From: Tricholomella constricta
Lineage: Eukaryota > Basidiomycota > Agaricomycetes > Agaricales > Lyophyllaceae
NCBI GenBank assembly: GCA_013368375.1
Contig: JAACJP010000036.1
Coordinates: forward strand, 124,001-188,000
DNA: 64,000 nucleotides
Reading direction: 5' to 3'
In this document: positions 34,801 through 43,851 of the stretch, piece by piece
Layout of the letters: each line of letters starts with the position of its first letter
Position numbering within the stretch: position 1 is the first letter of the stretch
The notes under the pieces: generated by a model
The model's input: the letters and a program-made list of their open reading frames with translations, nothing else
The model's database searches: none
Told to the model about the DNA's origin: nothing
Position numbers and translations under genes: made by a program

Positions 34801-35731
34801 TACCAAGGAACTCTACAATCAACTTGGTATATCCCGGAATGTCTCTACCGCCCACCATCCCCAGACTGACGGCCAAACTGAAAGAATGAACCAGGAAATC
34901 GAGCAGTACCTCCGATTATTCATCAACTACCATATGGATGATTGGGCAGACTGGCTTCCCCTCGCCGAATTCTCCTACAACAACAAAGTGTCGAGCGCGA
35001 CGGGCAAGTCCCCCTTCTTTGTCAACAAGGGACGCGAGGTTAACACTGGGACGGCCCCTACTCGGAAACCTGGGAGAGTCGAGTCTTGGGATGAGTTTGC
35101 GTTACGGATGAAAGGCGTTAGGGAGGAAACGGAGGCGGCATTGAAAGGAGCGGCGGAAGACATGAAGAGGTTTTACGACCGGAAACACCAGCCGGAGGAG
35201 TACCAAGTCAAGGACAGGGTCTGGCTCAACGCAGAACATGTCTTCACTGGACGACCGAAAAAGAAACTTGATTGGAAACGCCTTGGGCCCTTCGTCATCG
35301 AGAAGAAGTACTCTACAACCGCGTATCGTCTCAAACTACCCCCCACCTGGCGGATGCATCCCACCTTCCACGTTTCGAAGCTCCGCCGGTACAAGCCTGA
35401 CGAATTCAACCGCCCCACGCCTCGTGTCACCCTCAACGTTCGTGGAGAGAATTGGGAGCCGTCGAAGGTCCTTGACTCTCGACTGCGGGACGGTCGTCTC
35501 GAGTACCTTGTTACCTGGAAGGACCAGGCTACCTCCCGCGATACTTGGGAACTCGAATCACGCATGCAGAACGACGCACCCCGAATGATCGTCGATTTCC
35601 ACCGAGAAAATCCTCATGCCGCCCGACGCATATCCTTTATCGAATTCGATTCCCTTCCTTTCGTTCCCATTCCCGAACCTCTCACCGACGTCGTTGCACC
35701 TCCGTCTTCTCGCTCGGGGAGCTCGCCTTAA
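31839..35731 (+). pseudogene. Gypsy-1 Pol, frameshifted
   Basis: Entered by -1 frameshifting. The protease DSGAT, RT block VYMDDILVY and RNase H EADASDYASG lie in the first frame, which ends at 34064. Near 34032, in the region ARWS..., one base is missing compared with Gypsy-2. The rest (RNase H end, integrase zinc region, SVDFITG, SDRGGQF, TDGQTERMNQE, chromodomain ENWEPSKVLDSR...YLVTWK) continues in another frame, 34061-35731. Because the same site is uninterrupted in Gypsy-2, this is a mutation rather than recoding. Confidence 0.88.
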
Positions 35732-35742
35732 GCAGGGGGTAA

Positions 35743-35778
35743 TGTCATGATTTGTCTATTCTGAACCCGTGATCTCCG
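35743..35778 (+). repeat. Gypsy-1 3' LTR, left part
   Basis: The first 36 bases of the LTR, ending in CTCCG (35774-35778), the left target duplication of Copia-2. Confidence 0.9.
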
Positions 35779-36058
35779 TGTTGCGAGCGTTCAGGGAAGG
35801 GGATGACCGAACACCGAGAAACTTCCGGTGAGCTGAATAGATCTGACAGGGACTAGGGTCCGGGGGTCAGATGTAGAGAAGTAGCTAAGATATATTGTGA
35901 GTAGCATACCTAGGGTCCGGGGGTCAGATGTAGAGAAGTAGCTAAGGGAGACTCTACATCTACGGATGGATAACGGTATGCGTATCACGTGATCAGTAAG
36001 AGATAAGATGTCCGGAAAGATATGTAGTGGTGCTGAGGAATAACATATAACGGCGACA
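35779..36058 (-). repeat. Copia-2 3' LTR
   Basis: 280 bases, plus-strand start TGTTGCGAGCG and end CGGCGACA. It contains a 37-base direct repeat at 35853-35889 and 35910-35946 separated by 20 bases. Confidence 0.92.
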
Positions 36059-36082
36059 CTCCCACCTGATGCAGTGCCAGGA

Positions 36083-39000
36083 CTACATCACCGGAGGATT
36101 ATCGATGGGGTCGCGAGACCACTCGCCAACTATACCCATGCGACGTCGGAAATGGTCGACCAAATCGCGCGACAGTGCCTTCGTCAAGATGTCGGCGGTC
36201 TGCTCGGCGGTGGAGATGAAAGCTGGCGCGATTTTGCCATCGGCCACGGCCTTGCGAAGCCAGAACCAGTGGCGGTCAAGGTGCTTAAGCCGGCCCATGT
36301 GTTCTGGGTGTTTGCTAACCGAGATGGCAGACTGGTTATCGACGTTCATGATGGACGGACCCGTCTGTGCTGATCCGATGTCGGAGAGGAAGTTTCGTAG
36401 CCAGCATAACTCGCGGCCAGTTTCACTTGCGGCGACGAACTCTGCCTCGGTAGTCGATAGCGCGACGATGCTCTGAAGGCGGCTGAACCAGCTGATGGCG
36501 CCGCCTGCGACGAGGAGGAGAGTACCGGTCGTCGAGCGTCCATCATCGACGCTCCCACCGTGGTCAGCATCGGAGTAGGTTTGGAAAAGGGAGCCGGATG
36601 GTGCGAGTGCGGCGGCGGCGGCAGAATACTCGATACGGTAATCGAGCGTACCTCGGATATAGCGTAGTAAATGCTTGACAGCTTTCCAGTGTGCCGGCCC
36701 CGGATTGGTGTTGAAACGGCAAAGTACTCCCACCGCAAATGCTGTGTCCGGGCGCGTACACATGGCTAGGTACAGGAGCGCGCCCGTCGCCTGGATGTAA
36801 GGGACTGAGCGCATCTCGTCCTCCTCTGCGGGGGAACTTGGGCGCTGTTCCTTAGTGAGGCGCAGCCCAGCTTCCATAGGCGTGGTGACAGGCTTTGCGT
36901 TGAGCATGCCGAAGCGGGCAAGGATCTCGACGGCGTAGGCACGCTGGTCAATCCATAGTGTTCGCGCAGGGCGGTCGCGAGTAACACGGACACCAAGGAG
37001 GCCGGTGGTAGGCCCGAGGTGGCGCAATGTGAAATGTTCACGTAGCTGCTCGATGGTGCGCAGGATGGCTGGCATCGACGCGGATGCGATAGTCATGTCA
37101 TCCACATGCACCGGTATGATGATACGCACCTGATTGCGGAGGTACACGAAGACGCAGGGGTCCGAGACGATGCGCGCGAACCCTAGTGAGAGGAAGACTT
37201 TGTGGAGGAGCTGATGCCACAGGTACGCGCCTTGTTTCAGTCCGTAGAGCCCCTTGCGAATATGGGCGACGGGTACACCGTCGCCAGGCGCGCGCGTTGT
37301 TCCTGGTAGCGGCTGCGAGTGGAAGCCGTCCGGGAGTCTCATGTAGATCTCCTTGGCGTCGACATTGCTGTGGAGGAATGCAGCTGTGATGTCAACAGAC
37401 TCCAGATGCAAATCCTCAGAGCCGGCAAGGGCGAGAATGGTCCTGACGGCGTTCCAGCGAGCCGTTGGCGCGAACGTCTCGTCAAAATCGACGCCCGGGC
37501 GCTGACTGAAGCCTTGCGCGACAACGCGCGCTTTGAAACGGTCAACTGCGCCACTCGGGAGGTGCTTGACCTTGAAAACCCAGCGCGACCCGATGGTCTT
37601 CTTACCTGCAGGCAGGAAAACGACGCGCCAAGTCCCGTTGACAGCGTGTGCGTTCATTTCTTCGCACATTGCCTCATGCCATTGGGCAGCGTGTTCGCTC
37701 CCCATGGCATCGCGAAACGACTTTGGGTTGCCGTCGTGGACTCCCACCTTATACGCGCTCTCATCTTCGGTGAAAGCAGCAAATGCCATACCGTATCCCC
37801 CAGGGCTAATGCCGTGCTCGACGTATGCGCGCCCGGCAGCTGTTAGCGCATCGACGGACGCCAGGTTGACTACAAGGTCGACCTCTTGTTCACCGGCGGC
37901 ATCGACGGCGCCGACCTCAACATCCCAGAGCTCGGGTTCCACAGCGGCTGGGTCAGGCGCGTCGGGCACTTCAGCGTGCATACGGGTATCCATGCGTGCT
38001 TGCGCCTTCTGCTGCAGGCGCTCATCGTGCAGCCGGGACGACTCGACATATGCGTGGTTGGGGTGGAACGCAGGTTTGCGTTCACGCAGGCGGCGAGGCG
38101 AGGGAGGCTGGGCGACAACCTCCTCATTAGGAGGCAGCTCAGGGATTGCGGCTGGTGGGGGTACTACCTGTTCTACTGCCCTAGCAGGAACGGGCTCGAC
38201 TCCCACCGCTCTGGGCACTTCCTGGACGACGGCGGGAACTGGTGGCACCTCGAATTCGTCAGAGTCGTAGGGCTCGTCATCGTCGGAGTCAGGGAAGTCG
38301 CTGGGAAGTGGGGTGGCGCGAGGAGTGGCGCCTGTGGTCTTAAGACCGGGGAATTCGGTCTCATCGAAGATGACGTCTCGAGAGACGTGCGTTTTCTGTG
38401 TGATGGGATCGTATACCATCCACCCTGCATAGTTATCGGGGTATCCGATGAATATACCCTTTATGGTGTGACCATGGAGAGATTTGCGCTTTTCGCGTCC
38501 AATGAGGACATAAGCGCGGCATCCGAAGACGCGGAGGTGCGCAATGCGCGGCTTTCGACCTTTGAACGCCTCAAAAGGAGTGATGTTATTGGGGAGAGCA
38601 GATGTCGGGCAGCGATTGTGTACATGACGGTACACACGAAGAGCGTGGCGCCAGAAGCTAAGAGGTAAGCCAGCTTCTTGAAGCATGGCTGTAACGGCTT
38701 CTGAAATCGTTCGATTGAGGCGCTCGGCGACGCCGTTTTGCTGGGGTGTTGCGGGGGTGGTCCATTCTGTGCGGATCCCTTCTGCGGCGCAGAGATCCAG
38801 CAGATCTTGGAGTGTATACTCCCCGCCATGGTCGCTGTGTAAACAGCGGATTTTACGCCCGGTTTGGCGTTCTACGAGGGCTTTGAAAAGCTTGAAAGCG
38901 GCAAAAACTTCACTTTTCTTGCCCATAGTGTAAAGTTCGAGCCACCGAGAACAGTCATCCATGAAGGTGACCCAGTATCGGTGCCCAGCGCTCGACACGG

Positions 39001-40621
39001 TCATAGGACCGTGGACATCGCTAAAAATGCGATCGAGTACGCCTGCTGCGCGATCTGCAGTCTGGGGAAAAGGACTGCGATGCTGTTTCCCACTGATGCA
39101 CGCCTCACAAACTTTGGGAAGTGGCGCACGCGAGTCGATGTTCAGATCGGCGGTTAGATTCTCCCGAATCAGCTGGTCTAAACGTTCTTTACCGAGGTGA
39201 CAGAGGCGACGGTGAAGGAGCGAGCGGTCAACGAGTGCGGCTCGGAACGCGCTGTGTGCAGATAGGGTGGGGGATTGGTTGATAGTCGTACCGTTCAGGT
39301 AGCCGGTAGTTGAGGAGTCGACGGTGGCAGTGAAGATGAGGTTCTTCATATCTCCTTTATAAAAAGAGACGGTTCGCGCGCGGATAACCACGAGAAAGCT
39401 TTGATGCGTGGTAAGGGAGAGGACCGACAACAGACTGTTTGCGAGTTCAGGTACAAAAAGTACATTGGTGATGATAACGTCGCGCAAGCGTGCCCCACTC
39501 GCGTCTGTCCCATCCGGCCTGAACAGAACGGATCCCTTCCCCTCCGAATAAACCACTTTCCCATCAGCGAGATGGATTGGAACCCTCCACGGCTTCAGAT
39601 CGTCGCCGAACCACGTGCGCTTGGGGGTCATATGCGCAGAGGCCCCAGTGTCTGCATTCCAGCGATTAGCGGCGGAATTTTCGGAGGATTGGGAGGAGCG
39701 ACAAACGGCGGCGTCGGCTTTGATGGCGGGGCCATCGCATCCCTCTTCCGTCTTGGCAGAGGCGCCTCTCTTGGTGCGGTTACGGCCTCGATCCGATTTA
39801 CCGCTCGACCTCTTGTCGTTGCCCTTCTTCTTCGCAAGGTCGCGTGCATCGCTATAGAATGGGCAGTTCATCATCGTATGTTCGCCATCGCACAAGAAGC
39901 ACTTGACGATGCGGGCGGCTGCGGCTGCAGCTGCAGCGGCGGCGGCGATTGCAACGGTCTCGGCCTCTTCGTTTGCTGCACGTCGTTGCGTCTCCTCGGT
40001 GCGGAAGGCCTCTAGGACCGAGTCCTTGGTGAGCGTCGTGAGGAGCAGGACTGAGGAAATGAAAGAGTTGTATTCCGCGGGGAGCGCGCGGATCATCGCC
40101 ATGATTGTGAGCTCCTCGTCGAGTTTCTCGAGGGTGTAACCGACGACTACCTGTCCGTGTGCATTTGTGGTGTTTTGGGGGCGTAGGGCTTTGATCCGAA
40201 GCATAGCGCCCGTGACGCGTGTGGTGAGATCGGTGAGCGTTTCGTCTTCTTTCTTTCGGATGTTGAAGAGATCGCTGAGCGAATTGAAACGGGAATTGGG
40301 GGCAGATTTACTGTGGATGGTGTGGAGCATCTCCCACATCGCGGAGGGGTCGTCACGAATGGCGTCGACATGTATCTTGTTGGCTTCGTCGAGCCACTGG
40401 TAGATTTCGCCGGCAGCTTTATCGGACCGGTATTCGAACGCGGTAATAGCGGCTGCGACAGTGGCGTCTCCGACTACGGGTGACGGGCTCGTCTCCTTGC
40501 GAAGGACAAGGCGGATAACGCCGAGGTACATGAGACGACCATACATGGACTTCTCCCAGTCCATATACTTGATCGTCCCGAGTTTGGCCAAGGGAGATCG
40601 CGAGGAAGCGTCGTTGGACAT
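36083..40621 (-). CDS. Copia-2 Gag-Pol polyprotein (1512 residues)
   Basis: ATG 40621 to stop 36083, uninterrupted. A UBN2-like Gag is followed by a knuckle CFLCDGEHTMMNC (about residue 238) with spacing CX2CX3HX4C, one residue shorter than usual. Protease DTGAS is at about 325. The integrase has HRRLCHLG...CEAC and acidic residues in FSDVHGP, HSDHGGEY and NGVAERLNRT. RT has WVFKVK, ARVVAQGFSQRPGVDF and catalytic HVDD (about 1171). RNase H has YSDADHGG (about 1353), STTEAEF and TADILTKAL. A Pro/Val-rich linker separates integrase from RT. Length and order are normal for fungal Copia. Frameshift-free Gag-Pol expression implies regulation of the Gag:Pol ratio by other means. Confidence 0.94.
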   Translation of the reverse strand: MSNDASSRSPLAKLGTIKYMDWEKSMYGRLMYLGVIRLVLRKETSPSPVVGDATVAAAITAFEYRSDKAAGEIYQWLDEANKIHVDAIRDDPSAMWEMLHTIHSKSAPNSRFNSLSDLFNIRKKEDETLTDLTTRVTGAMLRIKALRPQNTTNAHGQVVVGYTLEKLDEELTIMAMIRALPAEYNSFISSVLLLTTLTKDSVLEAFRTEETQRRAANEEAETVAIAAAAAAAAAAARIVKCFLCDGEHTMMNCPFYSDARDLAKKKGNDKRSSGKSDRGRNRTKRGASAKTEEGCDGPAIKADAAVCRSSQSSENSAANRWNADTGASAHMTPKRTWFGDDLKPWRVPIHLADGKVVYSEGKGSVLFRPDGTDASGARLRDVIITNVLFVPELANSLLSVLSLTTHQSFLVVIRARTVSFYKGDMKNLIFTATVDSSTTGYLNGTTINQSPTLSAHSAFRAALVDRSLLHRRLCHLGKERLDQLIRENLTADLNIDSRAPLPKVCEACISGKQHRSPFPQTADRAAGVLDRIFSDVHGPMTVSSAGHRYWVTFMDDCSRWLELYTMGKKSEVFAAFKLFKALVERQTGRKIRCLHSDHGGEYTLQDLLDLCAAEGIRTEWTTPATPQQNGVAERLNRTISEAVTAMLQEAGLPLSFWRHALRVYRHVHNRCPTSALPNNITPFEAFKGRKPRIAHLRVFGCRAYVLIGREKRKSLHGHTIKGIFIGYPDNYAGWMVYDPITQKTHVSRDVIFDETEFPGLKTTGATPRATPLPSDFPDSDDDEPYDSDEFEVPPVPAVVQEVPRAVGVEPVPARAVEQVVPPPAAIPELPPNEEVVAQPPSPRRLRERKPAFHPNHAYVESSRLHDERLQQKAQARMDTRMHAEVPDAPDPAAVEPELWDVEVGAVDAAGEQEVDLVVNLASVDALTAAGRAYVEHGISPGGYGMAFAAFTEDESAYKVGVHDGNPKSFRDAMGSEHAAQWHEAMCEEMNAHAVNGTWRVVFLPAGKKTIGSRWVFKVKHLPSGAVDRFKARVVAQGFSQRPGVDFDETFAPTARWNAVRTILALAGSEDLHLESVDITAAFLHSNVDAKEIYMRLPDGFHSQPLPGTTRAPGDGVPVAHIRKGLYGLKQGAYLWHQLLHKVFLSLGFARIVSDPCVFVYLRNQVRIIIPVHVDDMTIASASMPAILRTIEQLREHFTLRHLGPTTGLLGVRVTRDRPARTLWIDQRAYAVEILARFGMLNAKPVTTPMEAGLRLTKEQRPSSPAEEDEMRSVPYIQATGALLYLAMCTRPDTAFAVGVLCRFNTNPGPAHWKAVKHLLRYIRGTLDYRIEYSAAAAALAPSGSLFQTYSDADHGGSVDDGRSTTGTLLLVAGGAISWFSRLQSIVALSTTEAEFVAASETGRELCWLRNFLSDIGSAQTGPSIMNVDNQSAISVSKHPEHMGRLKHLDRHWFWLRKAVADGKIAPAFISTAEQTADILTKALSRDLVDHFRRRMGIVGEWSRDPIDNPPVM

Positions 40622-40767
40622 GTTGTCTGATAAGATCAGATAAGAATCTGAGAAAATGTCGGGCTCAACAGGTAACTGGAGCTTGACAGATGTCAGATGG
40701 AGCCGGCTGCGACGCTAGAGCGGAGCCTGGGCGAATGGAAGTTCTACGGTGTTTATAGTCGGGGCAC

Positions 40768-40780
40768 GGGGCCCATAACC
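40768..40780 (-). promoter_or_regulatory. Copia-2 primer-binding site (initiator tRNA-Met anticodon arm)
   Basis: On the minus strand GGTTATGGGCCCC directly follows the LTR end GCAACA, the same sequence as in Copia-1 and complementary to the initiator tRNA-Met anticodon arm. Confidence 0.75.
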
Positions 40781-41060
40781 TGTTGCGAGCGTTCAGGGAA
40801 GGGGATGACCGAACACCGAGAAACTTCCGGTGAGCTGAATAGATCTGACAGGGACTAGGGTCCGGGGGTCAGATGTAGAGAAGTAGCTAAGATATATTGT
40901 GAGTAGCATACCTAGGGTCCGGGGGTCAGATGTAGAGAAGTAGCTAAGGGAGACTCTACATCTACGGATGGATAACGGTATGCGTATCACGTGATCAGTA
41001 AGAGATAAGATGTCCGGAAAGATATGTAGTGGTGCTGAGGAATAACATATAACGGCGACA
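40781..41060 (-). repeat. Copia-2 5' LTR
   Basis: 280 bases with no difference seen from 35779-36058. The 37-base repeat copies are at 40855-40891 and 40912-40948. Confidence 0.92.
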
Positions 41061-41065
41061 CTCCG

Positions 41066-41296
41066 CCCGTATCTCTATCTCTCGCTTTACATTCCTTCGT
41101 ACCTCGTCTCACTCGACTCCCTTATTCCTTCTTGTTCCCTACGACATGTCTACTTACTTCACAATACGGTACTCCCGCGCGTTACGCTCATATGATCCAG
41201 AGGCTCTCCTAACTCCTAACTATTTGTATGTATTTAAGCCATGTATTCGCGTAGTGAATCATTACTTTGGCTTGGTTGGTTTTACCTATCCTGACA
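41066..41296 (+). repeat. Gypsy-1 3' LTR, right part
   Basis: The remaining 231 bases of the LTR after the Copia-2 target duplication, ending CCTGACA before host sequence CTTGG. Confidence 0.9.
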
Positions 41297-41398
41297 CTTG
41301 GTATGGAGAAGTATTATGATTGGAAGGAGACACTTGAGGACAGTGTTGATGCTTTGCTGGAAGCTGAGAAGATTTGGGATTCCACCGCTGAGGAGTAG
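41297..41398 (+). pseudogene. Detached last exon part of the SDR gene
   Basis: After removal of Gypsy-1 and one CTTGG, GTGCTTGG joins TATGGAG and the frame reads AKEVLG, then MEKYYDWKETLEDSVDALL to EEAEK-like residues and the stop at 41396-41398. The clean join shows the gene was intact before insertion. Confidence 0.85.
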
Positions 41399-41469
41399 GG
41401 CCATGGTACGTACATGTGCGACTCGGATACTTTCGTGATTGTAGAAGAGGACACTTTTGGTGTTACTGC

Positions 41470-41940
41470 GCTGGCATCCACCTGTCGCAATTTACTTGGC
41501 AGGGCCTTTTCAAATTGTTTTGTCACTTCAAGAAAGAAAGCATGCTCTCAGTCGACGCTGAAGAATCGTCGGTGCTCGCTGCGACACTGCTTCCACTTTC
41601 ATTTCCACCACCACTCGCCGAAGTTCCATTTGTCGTGACCGTAAACACTCCCCCCACCCCGGCGTCCCACCCGCCCCTGGCTCACACTCCCCCGCAAACA
41701 GGGCTGTACTCCGAGTCTCGAATGGCACGCAAAATTTTAAAAAAACTATCGCACAGAGAGCACGATCATCGCTCCCCCGAGACAACGACTACTGCACCTG
41801 ATGGGTTCACCGAGTCGTCGACTGTCGCACCACCTGCCTAGACGGGTAATTTTGACGCAGCCGTTACACGCGTCGAACTGCCGGTCCTCGCAATCGCCCT
41901 CTCTCTATCGTGTACTGCAGATTGGACTGGCCGTCTGTGT
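41470..41940 (+). pseudogene. Truncated MAGP 3' fragment, unit 4, with an internal inversion
   Basis: Bases near 41470-41545 match the unit 2 spacer in plus orientation. Bases from about 41549 to 41755 match the MAGP tail read backwards. From 41757 the match returns to plus orientation (TTTAPDGFTESSTVAPPA, a stop, TGNFDAAV, then VELPVLAIALS). A segment of about 205 bases has therefore been flipped in place. The glutamine codon of APPAQTG is a TAG stop here. The unit leads into F-box-4. Confidence 0.65.
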
Positions 41941-42012
41941 TCAATTGCTCTGAGGGTTACTTGGACGTTTTTTCTTTACTAGGGTTTTGAGATGATTTGT
42001 GCAAGTAATAAT

Positions 42013-42299
42013 TGTCATGACTCGTCCTGTACGGACGCGTGATTCACGCGCACGCCTCTCTTTCCTCAGACCCCCTTCCACTTCCTTGGCTCGGACACCT
42101 TCGTACCTCGTCTCACATGCTTCCTTTATTCTTCTTGTTCTCTACGACATGTCTACTTACTTCACAATACGGTACTTCCGCGCGCTACGCTCATATGATC
42201 CAGAGGTCCTCCTAACTCCTAACTATTTGTATGTATTTAAGCCATGTATTCGCGTAGTGAATCATTGCTTTGGCTTGGTTGGTTTTCCGTATCCTGACA
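42013..42299 (+). repeat. Gypsy-2 5' LTR
   Basis: 287 bases, TGTCATGACTCG to ATCCTGACA. The predicted RNA start here reads ATTGCTTTGGCTT (42264-42276), one base different from the 3' LTR copy; the resulting G-U pair would still allow self-priming. Confidence 0.92.
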
Positions 42300-42301
42300 T
42301 T

Positions 42302-42314
42302 AAGCCAAAGTAAT
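42302..42314 (+). promoter_or_regulatory. Gypsy-2 self-priming primer-binding site
   Basis: AAGCCAAAGTAAT, the same as in Gypsy-1 and two bases after the LTR. Confidence 0.7.
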
Positions 42315-42810
42315 CTTACAGCCAAGGTCCCTCGCTCCCCGAGCAAGTCGTCGTCCTCGCTGTCACCTTTACCGCTCTCATCGCTCTCATCATCCTTATC
42401 ACGCGACCAACCCAAATCTACCCGAAACCGCCGGTCGATCTTGATCGATCAAACAGCCCCTTACCTTACCGCTTACGTACAACGTAGTAGATCAGGAACC
42501 TTAGTTAGTAAGCACAAAGGGATTGCTCCGAGGCGATCCTCCAGAGGATAAGAACGGTTGGGACTGTGCACTTCAGTGGGCCAGTCTTTATTCCACCAGG
42601 AAATATCGCGGTAACCCCGTTGATCTTGGGGAAGGTACAACTGCTCTCTGGTTTATCAGTGTAAACTTGCACTGCTCGTGGCCGACGAAGATCCCATCAA
42701 TCTTGCTTCTTGCACGTGCTGTTCAACGGACGTCTGACCGGCTGGTCGGATCGTAGTTCTCACTTGCACGCGTGTACCAGCATCACCCAACATTTCCCAT
42801 CATCATCACC

Positions 42811-43851
42811 ATGACCACTCCTAACCCCATCACCATCCTCCAGAATGGCGTTACCTCAATCCTCGACGGGATCAACAACCTTATTCCCGTCTGGGCAACC
42901 ACAGCCGCCAATCTCGACTCGACAGCTCAGGCCGTCGCTCAACTCGCCTCCACCGCAGGACAGCTTCAAAAAGTCGAGGTATCCGTTGCCCAAACCACTA
43001 TCCCTCTCCCCGAAGAGTTTCGAGGAGTCAAAGATAAAGCTGCGTATTTTATCCTCGCCTGCAACCAGTACTTTACGCAGACGAAGATAACCGAGGACAA
43101 CATCAAGATTGCCACCGCCCTTGGTCTCATGAAGGGCGACAAGGCAAGCAAATGGGCCGAAAATCAGCTTCGGCTCATTCAGAGCAACCACGCCGACGCT
43201 CTCACCTGTTGGGCCGACTTCGGGGCCGAGTTCGAGAACCATTTTGGCGATCGAACCCCCGACACGACGGCTACGTCCAAGATCAAACTCCTAATTCAAG
43301 GGACGAAACCGGCGGACGAGTACAACACCGACTTCAACAATTTGAAGATCGACACCGGGTGGAACGAGTGCGCTCTCCTTGACCGTTACAAGACTGGCCT
43401 CGACCCCGATCTCCTCATGTCAATCTACCGCTGCGACCCGATGCCAGTCACGTTGAAGGAGTATCAGAAGAAGGCGGAGTTGTTGGACAAGAAGGCGAAG
43501 GAGTTGAAGATTCAGGTGGCACAGGGGATCAGCGCGAGGCGCTTTGCTAAGTCATATCAACCCGACGCTACTACTCCTTACGCTCACGCCGCCAGACCCG
43601 TCGTCGGAGCTCCTCGACCGGCCCCACCTGCCCCCAACACCGTTCCCGTTGCTGCCCCCCGTCATGACCCCAATGCCATGGACGTCGACCACGCCCCTCG
43701 CCGCCCACCCATTACCTGCTTCAAATGCGGCAGGGTTGGCCACATGGCGCGTAACTGCCGCTCCGTCGTTGTTAAAGTCGTCGACATCGCCGAGATGACT
43801 GACGAGCAGAAGCACGACGCTGCGGCGCAGTTGAAGGATCAGGGTTTTTGA
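42811..43851 (+). CDS. Gypsy-2 Gag
   Basis: 346 residues from ATG 42811, with the same capsid-like region and CFKCGRVGHMARNC knuckle as Gypsy-1. It is nearly identical at DNA level up to about 43610, then more diverged. It stops at TGA 43849-43851 after the slippery heptamer. Confidence 0.9.
   Translation: MTTPNPITILQNGVTSILDGINNLIPVWATTAANLDSTAQAVAQLASTAGQLQKVEVSVAQTTIPLPEEFRGVKDKAAYFILACNQYFTQTKITEDNIKIATALGLMKGDKASKWAENQLRLIQSNHADALTCWADFGAEFENHFGDRTPDTTATSKIKLLIQGTKPADEYNTDFNNLKIDTGWNECALLDRYKTGLDPDLLMSIYRCDPMPVTLKEYQKKAELLDKKAKELKIQVAQGISARRFAKSYQPDATTPYAHAARPVVGAPRPAPPAPNTVPVAAPRHDPNAMDVDHAPRRPPITCFKCGRVGHMARNCRSVVVKVVDIAEMTDEQKHDAAAQLKDQGF
42844..42850. other. No separate feature; part of Gypsy-2 gag
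   Basis: Included only to note that the ATG at 42845 and other internal starts in gag lie in other frames and are not genes. Confidence 0.3.
43842..43848 (+). promoter_or_regulatory. -1 ribosomal frameshift site at the Gypsy-2 gag end
   Basis: G GGT TTT directly before TGA, as in Gypsy-1. The downstream GGCCCG/CGGGCC stem is kept although neighbouring bases have changed. Confidence 0.7.

Larger units (their letters stand above)
35779..41060 (-). mobile_element. Copia-2: complete Ty1/copia element nested in the Gypsy-1 LTR
   Basis: 5282 bases bounded by two 280-base LTRs that look identical and by target duplication CTCCG (35774-35778 and 41061-41065). One 1512-codon frame on the minus strand is open throughout. 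Primer-binding site and purine-rich end are in place. Nothing inactivating was seen, so this is a candidate autonomous element. Confidence 0.94.
30026..41296 (+). mobile_element. Gypsy-1: chromovirus-type LTR retrotransposon in the SDR gene, with Copia-2 nested in its 3' LTR
   Basis: Target duplication CTTGG stands at 30021-30025 and 41297-41301. The 5' LTR is 267 bases. The 3' LTR is split into 36 + 231 bases by Copia-2 and is also 267 when rejoined, with no difference seen. Both begin TGTCATGA and end CCTGACA. Order is gag, protease, RT, RNase H, integrase with chromodomain. A single-base deletion near 34032 breaks pol. Confidence 0.93.

Noticed and set aside
37533..38668. Long plus-strand open frames inside Copia-2
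   Set aside because: They are antisense shadows of the GC-rich 1512-codon Gag-Pol frame and have no motif of their own.
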